A stretch of 64,000 bases of DNA from the NCBI RefSeq assembly GCF_003382285.1, contig NZ_QTJR01000003.1, forward strand, positions 124,001-188,000. Direction: 5' to 3'. Shown here one piece after another: positions 34,428 to 46,050 of the stretch. Under the pieces are notes generated by a model. The model was not told the DNA's origin, made no database searches, and was given only the letters and a program-made list of their open reading frames with translations. Positions within the stretch are counted from its first letter, which is position 1; each line of letters starts with the position of its first letter. The DNA comes from Lysobacter soli (lineage in GTDB: Bacteria; Pseudomonadota; Gammaproteobacteria; Xanthomonadales; Xanthomonadaceae). The translations under genes and the position numbers were made by a program.

Positions 34428-35048
34428 TCAGCCGCGCGCCGTGCGCGGCGGTCGCACGCGATACGCGAGGCTGATGCGCGGCCCCACGGGCGCCTTGGTC
34501 TTCGGCACGCCGTGTTCGTGCGTGAGCTGGCTGGCGTGGCTCATCACCAGCAGGCTGCCGGGTTCCAGGTCGATGTGCAGCGCCTTGCGCGTGGCGAGGT
34601 CGCGGATGGTCATGCGCCGTGGCGAGCCGAGCGAGACGAGCGCGATGGGATGGCCTTCGCGCAGCATGTGCAGCTTGTCGCCGTGCGGGGCGACGCTGTC
34701 GTTGCCGTCGCGGTAGTAGTTGAGGCCGACCGCGTTGAAAGGTTCGTCCAGATGCGCGCGAACGCGCTCGACGCCGTCGATCAGCGGTGCGGGAATGCCG
34801 TCGTCCTCGAAACGGTAGGACGCGATCAGGCGCGGCACGTCGACGATGCGGTCGTACATCGGGCGACGCTGCGCTTCCCACGCGACCGTGGTTTTCAGCT
34901 CGTCGAACCAGCGCGCGGCGAGCTCATCCGGAAGAAACGCCGGCCAGTAGCGGATGCCGCCCTGGGCGTCTTCGATGAGCGTGCGCGGGGCGTTGCTGGC
35001 CGGGGCGGCAGCGAAGAGATCGTCGGTGAGGGCGGTGGCGCGCGGCAT
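34428..35048 (-). CDS. alkB: AlkB-like 2-oxoglutarate/Fe(II) dioxygenase
   Basis: 206 residues. VGLNYYRDGNDSVAPHGDK supplies His122 and Asp124, His177 in QLTHEHG is the third iron ligand, and Arg191 in GPRISLAYR binds 2-oxoglutarate. Members oxidatively demethylate alkylated bases in DNA or RNA. It has the short ALKBH2-like form rather than E. coli AlkB's longer lid, and no ada gene is nearby. Its stop faces that of the beta-propeller gene with a 3-bp gap. Confidence 0.9.
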   Translation of the reverse strand: MPRATALTDDLFAAAPASNAPRTLIEDAQGGIRYWPAFLPDELAARWFDELKTTVAWEAQRRPMYDRIVDVPRLIASYRFEDDGIPAPLIDGVERVRAHLDEPFNAVGLNYYRDGNDSVAPHGDKLHMLREGHPIALVSLGSPRRMTIRDLATRKALHIDLEPGSLLVMSHASQLTHEHGVPKTKAPVGPRISLAYRVRPPRTARG

Positions 35049-35110
35049 CGCGCGAGTGTGCGGTGAGGGCGTCTCGCGGGGTGAGACGGGCGTGGCGGCT
35101 TATCGGCTGA

Positions 35111-35245
35111 GCGCCCTCATCCGCCTGCCGGCACCTTCTCCCGCGCGCGGGAGAAGGGCGATTCTCCGGGTGCGTTCATTTATTCCCGGCAGTCGCACTG
35201 CTAGCCCCTCTCCCGCCTGCGGGAGAGGGGTTGGGGTGAGGGCGA
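35111..35245. repeat. Composite palindrome of CCCTCACCCCAACCCCTCTC units
   Basis: An inverted pair: GCCCTCATCCGCCTGCCGGC with CACCTTCTCCC...GGGAGAAGGGC on the left, and AGCCCCTCTCCCGCCTGCGG with GAGAGGGGTTGGGGTGAGGG on the right. It occupies nearly the whole gap between alkB and uup. Confidence 0.85.
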
Positions 35246-35251
35246 GCTTTG

Positions 35252-37132
35252 TCACCCCTCCAGCTCATTCCACCGCTCATACGCCGCATCCAGCTCCGCC
35301 TGCGTCTTCGCCATCAGGTCGGTGTGGGCGGCGATGCCGGCGGCGTCCCGCTGATAGAACGAAGGCTCGTTCATCTGCGCGGTGAGTTCGGCGACCTTCG
35401 TTTCGAGTTGCTCGATGCGCACCGGCAGCTGCTCCAGTTCGCGCGCGTCCTTGTAGCTGAGCTTCTTCTTCGGCGCGGCCGGCGCGGGCGTGGCTGCCGC
35501 AACAGCCGTCGCCGTGGGTGCGGCCTTCGCACTCGCCGCCGGAACCGACTTCACCGGCCGTTGACGCAGCCAGTCGGTGTAGCCGCCGACGTATTCGCCG
35601 ACGCGGCCATCCCCTTCCATCACCAGCGTCGAGGTCACGACGTTGTCGAGGAAATCGCGATCGTGGCTGACCAGCAGCAGCGTGCCCGGATAGTCGCCGA
35701 GCAGTTCTTCCAGCAGTTCGAGCGTCTCGACGTCGAGGTCGTTGGTCGGTTCGTCCATCACCAGCAGGTTGGACGGCTGCGCGAACAGCTTCGCCAGCAG
35801 CAGGCGGTTGCGCTCGCCGCCGGACAAACGCGTGATCGGTGCGCGGGCGCGTTCGGGCGTGAACAGGAAATCCTGCAGGTAGCCGATGACGTGCTTGGAC
35901 TTGCCGCCCACCTCGACGAACTCGCGGCCCTCGGCGACGTTTTCCAGCGCGTTCCAGTCCTCGCGCAGCGTCGCGCGGTACTGGTCGAAATACGCGATCT
36001 GCAGGTTGCTGCCCAGCTTCACCTCGCCCGTCTGCGGCTTCAGTTCGCCCAGCAGCAGCTTCAGCAGCGTGGTCTTGCCGCTGCCGTTGGGGCCGATGAG
36101 GCCGATGCGATCGCCGCGGAAGATCGTGGTGGACAGATCGCGGATGAGTTCACGATCGCCGAAGGCAAAGTTGACGTCCTTGGCTTCGACGACCTTCTTT
36201 CCCGACGATTCGCTCTGCGCGAAGTCCATCTTGACGTTGCCCTGCAGCTCGCGCCGCTGCGAGCGCTCCACGCGCATCTGCTTCAGGCGCGTGACGCGGC
36301 CTTCGTCGCGCGTGCGGCGGGCCTTGATGCCCTGCCGGATCCACACTTCCTCCTGCGCCAGCATCTTGTCGAAGCGCGCGTTTTCCTGCGCTTCGGCGTT
36401 CAGGCGCTCCTCGCGGCGGCGCAGGTAGTTGTCCCAGTCGCCGGGCCAGCTGGTGACCTGGCCGCGGTCGATCTCGACGATGCGCGTGGCGAGCGAACGC
36501 AGGAAGCGGCGATCGTGGGTGACGAACACCAGCGCGCCCTGCCAGGCCTTGAGGAAACCTTCGAGCCAGTCGATGGCCTCGATGTCCAGGTGGTTGGTCG
36601 GCTCGTCCAGCAGCAGGACGTCGGGCGAGGACACCAGCGCGCGGGCGAGCAGCACGCGACGCTTCATGCCGCCGGACAGGCGCGCGAACACGGCGTCGCC
36701 GTCCAGTTCCAGGCGCTGCAGGGTCTCGGTCACGCGCTGGTCGAGCGACCAGCCGTTGGCGTCCTCGATCTTCTGCTGGACCTTCGCCAGCGCGTCGGTG
36801 TCGACGTGCTCGGCGTGGCTCAGGTGGTGGAACTGAGCGAGCCAGCTGCCGAGCTCGCCCAGCCCACCGGCGACCACGTCCCAGACGTCGCCCTCGGCGC
36901 CGGGCGGCACTTCCTGTTCCAGGCGCGCGATGCGGACGCCGCCTTCGCGGCGGACCTCGCCGTCGTCGGCGTGGATGTCGCCGGCGATGAGCTTCATCAG
37001 CGTGGATTTGCCGGCGCCGTTGCGCCCGATGAGCGCGATGCGCTCGCCGGGTTCGATGGAGAGGACGACGTCGGAAAGCAGCAAGGGGCCGCCGACGCCG
37101 TAATCGACGTTGTTCAGGGTGATCAGGGGCAT
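35252..37132 (-). CDS. uup: ABC-F family ATPase (Uup-like)
   Basis: 626 residues. Two ABC domains: Walker A GRNGAGKST (36-44), signature LSGGMKRRV and Walker B LLLDEPTNHLD in the first; GPNGSGKTT, LSGGERNRLLLAK and VMDEPTNDLD in the second. A linker of about 80 residues is rich in Arg/Glu, and the C-terminal Pro/Ala stretch leads into a coiled coil (about 555-626), typical of Uup, which binds DNA. ABC-F proteins act at the ribosomal E site; Uup also affects transposon excision. Confidence 0.94.
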   Translation of the reverse strand: MPLITLNNVDYGVGGPLLLSDVVLSIEPGERIALIGRNGAGKSTLMKLIAGDIHADDGEVRREGGVRIARLEQEVPPGAEGDVWDVVAGGLGELGSWLAQFHHLSHAEHVDTDALAKVQQKIEDANGWSLDQRVTETLQRLELDGDAVFARLSGGMKRRVLLARALVSSPDVLLLDEPTNHLDIEAIDWLEGFLKAWQGALVFVTHDRRFLRSLATRIVEIDRGQVTSWPGDWDNYLRRREERLNAEAQENARFDKMLAQEEVWIRQGIKARRTRDEGRVTRLKQMRVERSQRRELQGNVKMDFAQSESSGKKVVEAKDVNFAFGDRELIRDLSTTIFRGDRIGLIGPNGSGKTTLLKLLLGELKPQTGEVKLGSNLQIAYFDQYRATLREDWNALENVAEGREFVEVGGKSKHVIGYLQDFLFTPERARAPITRLSGGERNRLLLAKLFAQPSNLLVMDEPTNDLDVETLELLEELLGDYPGTLLLVSHDRDFLDNVVTSTLVMEGDGRVGEYVGGYTDWLRQRPVKSVPAASAKAAPTATAVAAATPAPAAPKKKLSYKDARELEQLPVRIEQLETKVAELTAQMNEPSFYQRDAAGIAAHTDLMAKTQAELDAAYERWNELEG

Positions 37133-37154
37133 GGGGGGATTCTACCGGCTCATC

Positions 37155-37290
37155 CCGTCATCCCCGCGGAAGCGGGGACCCAGGCTGCCTTCACTCAAAC
37201 CCGCAGTGCCCCCGCTGCGTGATGTTTCGACGCACCCACTCCGTTACCCCTCACCCCAACCCCTCTCCCGCGCGCGGGAGAGCGGCTATG
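37155..37290. repeat. REP variant plus CCCTCACCCCAACCCC unit
   Basis: CGTCATCCCCGCGGAAGCGG with GGACCC lies at 37155-37183, and CCCTCACCCCAACCCCTCTC with CCGCGCGCGGGAGAGCGGC at 37249-37289. Two repeat families sit side by side in the divergent gap between uup and the MpaB-like gene. Confidence 0.85.
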
Positions 37291-37326
37291 GCGCTTGAGA
37301 ACCGACGGGATGGGATCATCCCCGCC

Positions 37327-38235
37327 ATGCCCTCCCCGCACGCCCTCGCCGCCGAACGCATCCGCCACTGGGTGCTGTCCGCCTTCCCGCGCGGGCAGAG
37401 CGGCATCGATTACGACCATCCGGCCGGCGATCCCGGCCTGTTCGGTCCCGACAGCGTGACCTGGCGCGTGCATTCCGACTTCCCCGGCATGCTCGCCGGC
37501 GGCCTGTGCGCGCTGATGCTGCAGACGATGCATCCGCTGGCGCTGGCCGGCGTGTGGGACCACTCCAACTTCCGCACCGATCTCGTCGGCCGGCTGCGGC
37601 GCACGACCAATTTCGTCGCCGGCACCACGTACGCCTCGCGCCCGGAAGCGCAGAAACTCATCGACCGCGTGGCGGGAATCCACGAGCAGGTGCGCGGCAC
37701 GCTGCCGGACGGTCGCTTGTATCGCGCCGACGATCCGGCGTTGCTGACGTGGGTACATGTGACCGAAAGCTTCGGTTTCCTCGAAGGATTCCGCCGTTAT
37801 TCGCCGATGACGCTGCCCATCGGCGCGACAGATGCGTACTACGGCGAAGTGCGTCGCGTCGCCGAAGCGCTGGGCGCGCGCGACGTGCCCGGCACGGAGG
37901 CCGAAGTCGCCGCGTTCTTCGCCCGCATGCAGGGCGAGCTTCGACTGGACGAACGCTCGCGTGAAGTGCTGCGCGTGCTCGCGCGCATCCGTCTGCCCGT
38001 GCCGATGGCCGGACTGTCGCGCGACCTGTTCCTCGGCGCCGGCGCCGCGCTGCTGCCGGATTGGGCGGTCGACATGCTCGCGCCGACGCGCTTCGAACGC
38101 GCCCGAGCCGCGGTCGCATCGCGCACGCTGCGCACTATTTCGCCGATCTTCCGCGCGGCATTGAACGACGGCGTCGGTCCGCGTGCGTGCCGGCGCGTCG
38201 GCGCCGAGCCGTCGATCCTCGACCGCTGGCCGTAG
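37327..38235 (+). CDS. Oxygenase MpaB family protein (DUF2236)
   Basis: 302 residues from the ATG at 37327; an earlier ATG at 37288 lies in repeat sequence. GMLAGGLCALMLQTMHPLALAGVWDHSNFRTDLVGRLRRTTNFVAGTTY and TWVHVTESFGFLEGFRRY are the conserved blocks of DUF2236, with His residues that coordinate heme b in relatives such as latex-clearing protein and MpaB. Likely a heme oxygenase or peroxidase-type enzyme; substrate unknown. Confidence 0.87.
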   Translation: MPSPHALAAERIRHWVLSAFPRGQSGIDYDHPAGDPGLFGPDSVTWRVHSDFPGMLAGGLCALMLQTMHPLALAGVWDHSNFRTDLVGRLRRTTNFVAGTTYASRPEAQKLIDRVAGIHEQVRGTLPDGRLYRADDPALLTWVHVTESFGFLEGFRRYSPMTLPIGATDAYYGEVRRVAEALGARDVPGTEAEVAAFFARMQGELRLDERSREVLRVLARIRLPVPMAGLSRDLFLGAGAALLPDWAVDMLAPTRFERARAAVASRTLRTISPIFRAALNDGVGPRACRRVGAEPSILDRWP

Positions 38236-38238
38236 CGC

Positions 38239-38841
38239 TCAGCCGCCCGCGGGTTTGAGCAGCACGATCTTCGAGGCCGTGCGCACGCGGCCAACGAGGC
38301 GGAAGGCCATGTCGATCTCATCGCCGGGTTTGAGCTGCTCGAGCCGCATCGGCGTGCCGTCCAGCGCGAACACCTGCGTGTTGGCATCGATTCCGATGCG
38401 GTTGCGGATGCGCGTCTCGCTCTGGTCGACCATCAGCACGTTCGTGCGCGGGACGAACTCGGCGACGGTGCCGTGCAGGTACTGACCCCAGCCTTGGCCC
38501 GGCGTCGTGTCGGGCAGGCGTGTCACTGATGTCGCTTCGACGCGGTTGCCGGTCTTCACCGTGTCCAGCATCACGCGGTCGCCCGGCTGCAGTTTCGGCC
38601 GCGTGGCGCGATCGCGCTCGGCCTTCGCCTCGTCGTAGTACAGGTTGATCGGCGCGCCCTGCCCCAGCTCGCTGCCCGTGCGCGCGTCCTGGCTGAGCAC
38701 GATCCGATGCTGCGCCGGATCGTGCCGCTGCAGCGTGCCGACCGTGCGGCCCTGCACCTGCGCCGCGGCGGCGGACGTCAGGCCAAGCAGGACGCACGCC
38801 ACCAGCGTGCGATGGAAACGGACGATCGTTGCGTTGCCCAT
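38239..38841 (-). CDS. Secreted protein with two DUF5666-like repeats
   Basis: 200 residues from the ATG at 38841, with GGAGGG upstream. Signal peptide cleaved near SAAAA/Q. Two similar beta-rich modules end in GDRVMLDTVKTGNRVEATSV and GDEIDMAFRLVGRVRTASKI, which suggests an internal duplication of an OB-like fold. Function unknown. Confidence 0.75.
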   Translation of the reverse strand: MGNATIVRFHRTLVACVLLGLTSAAAAQVQGRTVGTLQRHDPAQHRIVLSQDARTGSELGQGAPINLYYDEAKAERDRATRPKLQPGDRVMLDTVKTGNRVEATSVTRLPDTTPGQGWGQYLHGTVAEFVPRTNVLMVDQSETRIRNRIGIDANTQVFALDGTPMRLEQLKPGDEIDMAFRLVGRVRTASKIVLLKPAGG

Positions 38842-38902
38842 GGCCGCACCCTCCGCGATGTTCCCCGCGGCGGCATGATGCGCGGCCGATGTGTAGGCGG
38901 CG

Positions 38903-40468
38903 TCAGGAACTGCAAGACAGCATCGAACAGCCCGCGCGTTCTCGCGCCCAGTCGGGGCGGCGGCGCGCGTAGGCCTCGCGGCCGGGCTGGTCGTCGTAGG
39001 GGCGGCGCATGACCTCCAGCAGCTCCGTGACGCCACCGATGTCGCCTTCAGCCGCACGGTCGATCGCCTGCTGCGCGAGGTAGTTGCGCAGCACGTAGCG
39101 CGGGTTGGCGGCCTTCATGCGCTCGCGGCGCTGCGCGTCCGGCAGGTCCTGCTGCGAGAGCCGTGCGACGTAACGCGCCAGCCATTCGCGCAACGCCGGC
39201 TCGACCGCTTCACGGCGCGCCGGGTCGTAGAACGCGTCTTCCATCGGGCCGAGGTCCGGCGCCTGCACGTCGAGGTCGGCCAGGCCGCGGAAGAACAGCG
39301 TCATGTCGATCTCGCCTTCGGTCAGCAGGTCCTGCAACTGCTGCATCAGGGCGGTGTCGTCCTCGCGGTAGTCGGCCAGGCCGAGCTTGCGCGCGGTGTT
39401 CTCGCGATCGGCGTCCAGGTAGGTGGAGACGAAGCGGCGCAGGCCGGCCTGCAGCGGTTCGGTGTCGTCGAACAGCAGCGACAGCGAGCCGGCCAGCCGC
39501 CCGAGGTTCCAGTACGCGACCTGCGGTTGCTGGCCGAAACGGTATCGGCGCTGGTAGCGATCGGTGGTGTTCGGCGTCCAGCCCGGATCGAAGTTGTCGA
39601 CCCAGCCGTACGGGCCGTAGTCGATGGTCAGGCCGAGGATCGACATGTTGTCGGTGTTCATCACGCCATGCACGAAGCCGACGCGGATCCAGTGCGCCAT
39701 CAGCACGGCGGTGCGCTCGCACACCTGCGCGAACCATTCGGCATACGCCGCCTGCCCGCGCCCGAGGCCGCGCAGATCCGGGAAATCGCGACGGATGCAG
39801 AAGTCGGCCAGCTGGCGCAGCAGTTCGGTGTCGTTGCGCGACGCCGGCAGTTCGAAATTCCCAAAACGGATGAACGACGGCGCGACGCGGCACACCACCG
39901 CCCCGGGTTCCAGCTGCGGATGGCCGTCGTAGAACATGTCGCGTTCGATCCATTCGCCCGTGCCCACGAGGCTCAGCGCGCGCGTGGTCGGCACGCCGAG
40001 GTGGTGCATCGCCTCGCTGCACAGGAATTCGCGGATCGACGAACGCAGGACTGCGCGGCCGTCGGCGCTGCGCGAATACGGCGTCGGACCGGCGCCCTTG
40101 AGCTGCAATTCCCAGCGTTCGCCCTCGGCGTTGATCATCTCGCCCAGCGAAATCGCGCGACCGTCGCCGAGCTGGCCTGCCCACTGGCCGAACTGATGGC
40201 CGCCGTAGTTCGCCGCGAACGGCTGCATACCGGGCAACAGCGAATTTCCACCGAACACGCGCGCGAACTCGTCGGAGGCGACGTCGGCCTCGCTGAAGCC
40301 GAGCCGGCGCGCCATCTCCGCTGAATGCGCGAGCAGCCGCGGCTGCGGAACTGGCGTGGGCTCCACGCGCGAATACGCGGCGCCGTGCACCTGCCGCACG
40401 CCGGGCGCGGTGTCGGGGTCGCCGGGGAGATCGCGGACGAAGAGATTGTCGAAATGCGGATTCAGCAT
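38903..40468 (-). CDS. selO: Protein adenylyltransferase SelO
   Basis: 521 residues. A pseudokinase-fold enzyme that transfers AMP to Ser/Thr/Tyr of target proteins under redox control. [48 protein letters not shown] and [21 protein letters not shown] are SelO hallmarks. The C-terminus is GCSMLSCSS, with Cys where mitochondrial homologues have selenocysteine. No clear ribosome-binding site at the ATG at 40468. Confidence 0.96.
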   Translation of the reverse strand: MLNPHFDNLFVRDLPGDPDTAPGVRQVHGAAYSRVEPTPVPQPRLLAHSAEMARRLGFSEADVASDEFARVFGGNSLLPGMQPFAANYGGHQFGQWAGQLGDGRAISLGEMINAEGERWELQLKGAGPTPYSRSADGRAVLRSSIREFLCSEAMHHLGVPTTRALSLVGTGEWIERDMFYDGHPQLEPGAVVCRVAPSFIRFGNFELPASRNDTELLRQLADFCIRRDFPDLRGLGRGQAAYAEWFAQVCERTAVLMAHWIRVGFVHGVMNTDNMSILGLTIDYGPYGWVDNFDPGWTPNTTDRYQRRYRFGQQPQVAYWNLGRLAGSLSLLFDDTEPLQAGLRRFVSTYLDADRENTARKLGLADYREDDTALMQQLQDLLTEGEIDMTLFFRGLADLDVQAPDLGPMEDAFYDPARREAVEPALREWLARYVARLSQQDLPDAQRRERMKAANPRYVLRNYLAQQAIDRAAEGDIGGVTELLEVMRRPYDDQPGREAYARRRPDWARERAGCSMLSCSS

Positions 40469-40646
40469 GAAGCGTGCGCACGCGGCAGGGACCGCTTTAC
40501 AGATGGTGCCGGGCGCGGTGGCTACAAGCGGTGAACCCGCCGCAGGCGGCGAAGGGACAGCCGCGGCACATCGACGCGGGTCGCAGTCGGGCGGGCGGAC
40601 GTCCGCGTATGCTGGCCGTCCACCGTCGCTCTGGGGAATCGAACGG

Positions 40647-42038
40647 ATGATGTCGCGCCAACGCACCAACCACGCCGTCCGCCATATCGGCCCGGCCCTC
40701 GCCGCCGCGATGCTGCTGGCGATCGCCACGCCCGCCAGTGCCCAGGCGCCGTCAGGCAAGCCGTCGTGCAGCCTCTTGCAGGCCGGGCGGTTGCTGGATC
40801 GCCCCGGCCATGCGGCACGCGGCGCGAGCACGCTACTGGTCTGCAACGGCCGCATCGATGCTGTGCGCGATGGCTTCGTCGATGCATCCGCGTTCCCGAA
40901 TGCCACCGGCGCGATCGTCATCGACCTGCGCGACCGGTTCGTCCTGCCGGGCCTGATCGACAGCCACGTACACCTGACGTCCGACAAGGCGGGCGTGGAA
41001 GGCCAGCTGGAAGGCATTTCGAAGGGCGTCGCCGACCACGCCTACGAGGCCGCGGTGAATGCGCGCAAGACGTTGCAGGCGGGCTTCACCACCGTGCGCA
41101 ACCTCGGCGACGAGGACGGCGTGACGCTCGCGCTGCGTGATGCAGTCGCCGCGGGCAAGCTGCCGGGGCCGCGCATCGTCGACGCGGGCATGGCGATCTC
41201 CGCCACCGCCGGCCACATGGATCCGACGCTCGGCTTCCGCGACGAACTGCACGCCGCGCTCGATGTGCACGGCAACACCTGCGACGGTGCCGAGGAATGC
41301 CGCAAGGCAGTGCGACGCCAGGTCGCGCGCGGCGCGGACGTCATCAAGATCGCCACCACCGGCGGCGTCAACAGTCGCATCGGCGCGGGCCTGGGCCAGC
41401 AGATGTTCGACGATGAGGCGAAGGCCATCGTCGAAACCGCGCACCTGTACCGCAAGAAGGTCGCCGTCCACGCGCACGGCGCCGACGGCATCGCCCTCGC
41501 GCTGCGCGCCGGCGCCGATTCGATCGAACACGGCACGCTGATGGACGATGCGGACATCAAGCTGCTCCGCCAGACCGGCGCGTACTACGTGCCAACGCTG
41601 TCGACGGTGAACGGCTACAAGGAGCGGCTGGCGAAGAATCCCGACGCGTACACCGGCGAGGTGCTGGAGAAGATCCAGTGGCGCATCGGCATCACGGGCA
41701 AGGCGCTGGAGCGCGCGGTGCCGGCGGGCGTGAAGATCGCCTTCGGCACCGACGCCGGCGTCAGCCTGCACGGGCGCAACGCCGACGAATTCGAGTTGAT
41801 GGTCGCGCACGGCATGACGCCCGCCACCGCGATCCAGGCCGCCACCGTAAACGCCGCCGACCTGCTGGGCCTGGCCGATCAGGTCGGTTCGCTGGAGGCA
41901 GGCAAGCGCGCCGACCTCATCGCCGTGAGCGACGACCCGCTGACGGACGTGACCGTGCTCAAGAGGGTGGAATTCGTGATGAAGGATGGGCGGGTGGAGA
42001 AGGATGTGCGCGTCGGCGCCGCGGCGTCGGCGCTCTGA
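40647..42038 (+). CDS. Secreted metal-dependent amidohydrolase (dipeptidase-like)
   Basis: 463 residues with a signal peptide (cleavage near ATPASA/Q). The binuclear site is complete: His107 and His109 in DSHVHL, Lys234 in VIKIATTGG, His275 or His277 in VHAHG, His295 in IEHG and Asp369 in GTDAG. It resembles the Xaa-Pro or Xaa-Arg/Lys dipeptidase group of the amidohydrolase superfamily (imidazolonepropionase-related). It probably scavenges peptides in the periplasm. It starts with two consecutive ATG codons. Confidence 0.88.
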   Translation: MMSRQRTNHAVRHIGPALAAAMLLAIATPASAQAPSGKPSCSLLQAGRLLDRPGHAARGASTLLVCNGRIDAVRDGFVDASAFPNATGAIVIDLRDRFVLPGLIDSHVHLTSDKAGVEGQLEGISKGVADHAYEAAVNARKTLQAGFTTVRNLGDEDGVTLALRDAVAAGKLPGPRIVDAGMAISATAGHMDPTLGFRDELHAALDVHGNTCDGAEECRKAVRRQVARGADVIKIATTGGVNSRIGAGLGQQMFDDEAKAIVETAHLYRKKVAVHAHGADGIALALRAGADSIEHGTLMDDADIKLLRQTGAYYVPTLSTVNGYKERLAKNPDAYTGEVLEKIQWRIGITGKALERAVPAGVKIAFGTDAGVSLHGRNADEFELMVAHGMTPATAIQAATVNAADLLGLADQVGSLEAGKRADLIAVSDDPLTDVTVLKRVEFVMKDGRVEKDVRVGAAASAL

Positions 42039-42202
42039 TCTCGAAGCCCCTCTTCCGCTGCGGAAGAGTGGCTGGGGTGAGGGCTGAGACAGTCGCGCTC
42101 CCGGATCACCGTAGCCGGTTGGCCAAGCGTTGCAGGACGAGCAGGCGCATATCCCGGGTGCGCTGCGCTTACCCGGGCTACAACAGCTTTGCCATCGCCG
42201 TT

Positions 42203-42250
42203 GCTGTTCGCTGTCGCTGTTCGCTGTCGCTGTTCGCTGTCGCTGTTCGC
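42203..42250. repeat. Tandem 13-bp repeat (GCTGTTCGCTGTC) x 3.7
   Basis: Three exact copies start at 42203, 42216 and 42229, followed by a partial fourth at 42242-42250. A perfect short array like this is prone to slippage and so could vary between strains. Confidence 0.95.
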
Positions 42251-42259
42251 CTTTGACTT

Positions 42260-42480
42260 TCCAGCGACTTAAAGCGAGCCGAGCACCGGAGTCGGAAAAG
42301 GGCAAAGAGTCGCCCGCTGTCTGAGCGGAGCGCAGCGTAGCGAGTTCGGGCGACGTCCCTTTTCCGGCGAGGAGCGCAGGGCACCGACGCGCAGCGGCGG
42401 CTCGCGTCAGGAGCGAACGGTTTTGGTTACTTTTGCCAGGACAAAAGTGACCCGCTCGCTTGCGAGCGGAAGCTGTTGAT
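42260..42480. repeat. Structured multi-hairpin intergenic element
   Basis: Nested arms GGAAAAGGG (42294-42302) with CCCTTTTCC (42357-42365), and inside them GTCGCCCG (42309-42316) with CGGGCGAC (42347-42354), form a long stem. Two more hairpins follow: ACTTTTG/CAAAAGT (42429-42435, 42442-42448) and CCGCTCGC/GCGAGCGG (42452-42459, 42462-42469). From memory, sequences like this occur between genes across Xanthomonadaceae. Whether it is a mobile element remnant, a structured RNA or a processing site is unknown. Confidence 0.7.
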
Positions 42481-42545
42481 CTTGATGTTGCTCCAAGCCC
42501 ACGCAACGGCGACAGCACAGCGAGTGCGAGCGCACCGCACGTCCC

Positions 42546-42584
42546 GACCCTCACCCCAACCCCTCTCCCGGCGGGAGAGGGGCT
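42546..42584. repeat. CCCTCACCCCAACCCCTCTC palindromic unit
   Basis: CCCTCACCCCAACCCCTCTC followed by CCGGCGGGAGAGGGGCT. Its GCCCCTCTCCC-type arm pairs across the CCGG centre. It lies about 120 bp upstream of the helicase start. Confidence 0.85.
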
Positions 42585-42702
42585 AAACCACGGTCTTTTC
42601 CCGGGCGCCGCGCCCCAGTTCATTACACAGCCCCACGACGCCCCTCGGTTACACTGTTCAGTCTTCCCGACCGGCGTTCGCCGGCGCTGCCGAGTCTCCC
42701 CC

Positions 42703-44811
<2,109 letters not shown>

Positions 44812-45134
44812 AGCGTGCTGGCGGCGCGCCGCTTTCGGGATAGCGGCGCTTTAGCCCCTCTCCCTAGGAGAGGGGTTAAGGTGAGGGGCAACGAAGGGAC
44901 AAGAGCGCGTTGTCGTTGCAGTGAAAGACCGCGCTGCTGTTCTTTTTGCCGCTGCCTGCCGCTGCGCCGTTCGTTCGCGGTTTTCGCAAGCATCAACATG
45001 GATTCCAGCGTTCGCTGGAACGACGAGCCGCATCGGACGAGCACCCGGCCTGGGTCCCGGCTTCCGCCGGGATGACGGCATCAGGCAGTGGCATCATCAC
45101 CGCCCCCGCCGCCGTCCCGACGATTCCGCCCCCG
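44812..45134. repeat. Repeat-rich intergenic region
   Basis: It contains a CCCCTCTCCCTAGGAGAGGGG unit at about 44852-44895, a REP-like GATTCCAGCG/CGCTGGAAC hairpin at 44999-45027, and an inverted REP variant (GGGTCCCGGCTTCCGCCGGG) at 45049-45078. No gene was recognised here; frames that cross it belong to the N-terminal extension of the next gene and look non-coding. Confidence 0.8.
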
Positions 45135-46001
45135 ATGCACCTGATCCTCCTCAGCGCCCTGTGCAGCGTCCTGGTCTCGGTGCTGCTCAAGCTCGCGCCG
45201 CGGGCGCGGCTCGATGTCGGCCAGCTCGTGACGTGGAATTACCTCGCCGCCGGCGCGCTGTGCGCGTGGCTGTTGCGGCCGCCGCTGGACAGCCTCGCGC
45301 ATCCCGACACGCCATGGGCCGCGCTCCTCGGACTTGCCGTCGTGCTGCCCTCGCTCTTCCTCGTGCTCGGTGCGTCGGTGCGCTCGGCCGGCATCGTGCG
45401 CACCGACGTGGCGCAGCGCCTGTCGCTGCTCTTGTCGCTTGCGGCGGCCTTTACGCTGTTCGGCGAACGTGCGGACGGCATGCGCCTGCTCGGCCTCGCA
45501 CTCGGCCTCGTCGCCGTCGCGGGCATCGTCATGCGACCGGAATCCCCGCCCACCGGCAGCGAACGCCGCAGCTGGCTGCTGCTGGTCACCGTCTGGGTCG
45601 GCTTCGCGCTGGTGGACGTGATGCTCAAGCGCATCGCGCTCGCGGGCACGCCGTCGATGGCCGCGTTGCAGGCGGCCTTCGCCATCGCCTTCGTGCTGAT
45701 GCTCGGTGCGCAGCTCGTGCGCCACCTTCGCGGCCGCACGCGGCTGGCCTGGCGCAACCTCGGCGGCGGCCTGCTGCTCGGCGTTCTGAACTTCGGCAAC
45801 ATCGTCTTCTACGTACGCGCGCACCAGGCGCTGCCGGACAGCCCCTCGGTCGTGTTCGCGGCGATGAACATCGGCGTGGTCGTGCTGGGTACGCTCGTCG
45901 GCGTGTTCGGTTTCGGCGAGAAGACCAGCCGCTGGAACCGGCTGGCGATCGTGCTGGCGCTGGTGGCCATCGCGCTGATCGCGATGGCGCCGCGCGCGTG
46001 A
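45135..46001 (+). CDS. EamA/DMT-family membrane transporter
   Basis: 288 residues from the ATG at 45135, with ten hydrophobic segments arranged as two five-helix EamA repeats (LILLSALCSVLVSVLLKL... and LLVTVWVGFALVDVMLK...). DMT proteins export amino acids, nucleotides or other metabolites; substrate not predictable. Upstream frame sequence is repeat DNA and was excluded. Confidence 0.85.
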   Translation: MHLILLSALCSVLVSVLLKLAPRARLDVGQLVTWNYLAAGALCAWLLRPPLDSLAHPDTPWAALLGLAVVLPSLFLVLGASVRSAGIVRTDVAQRLSLLLSLAAAFTLFGERADGMRLLGLALGLVAVAGIVMRPESPPTGSERRSWLLLVTVWVGFALVDVMLKRIALAGTPSMAALQAAFAIAFVLMLGAQLVRHLRGRTRLAWRNLGGGLLLGVLNFGNIVFYVRAHQALPDSPSVVFAAMNIGVVVLGTLVGVFGFGEKTSRWNRLAIVLALVAIALIAMAPRA

Positions 46002-46050
46002 CGCGCCCGGATTTGGCATAGTCGAACGCCCTTCCGCGGTTCGTTCCGCC

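Larger units (their letters stand above)
42039..42702. other. 664-bp non-coding region dense in repeats
   Basis: In order: a CCCCTCTTCCGCTGCGGAAG palindrome at 42044-42084; a CCCGGGTGCGCTGCGCTTAC repeat at 42151-42182; 13-bp tandem repeats at 42203-42250; a multi-hairpin element at 42260-42480; a CCCTCACCCCAACCCC unit at 42546-42584; then the helicase leader. No open frame resembles a protein. Confidence 0.85.

Noticed and set aside
38903-40468. Selenoprotein form of SelO
   Set aside because: The C-terminus has Cys codons and a normal stop; no in-frame TGA with a conserved extension follows.
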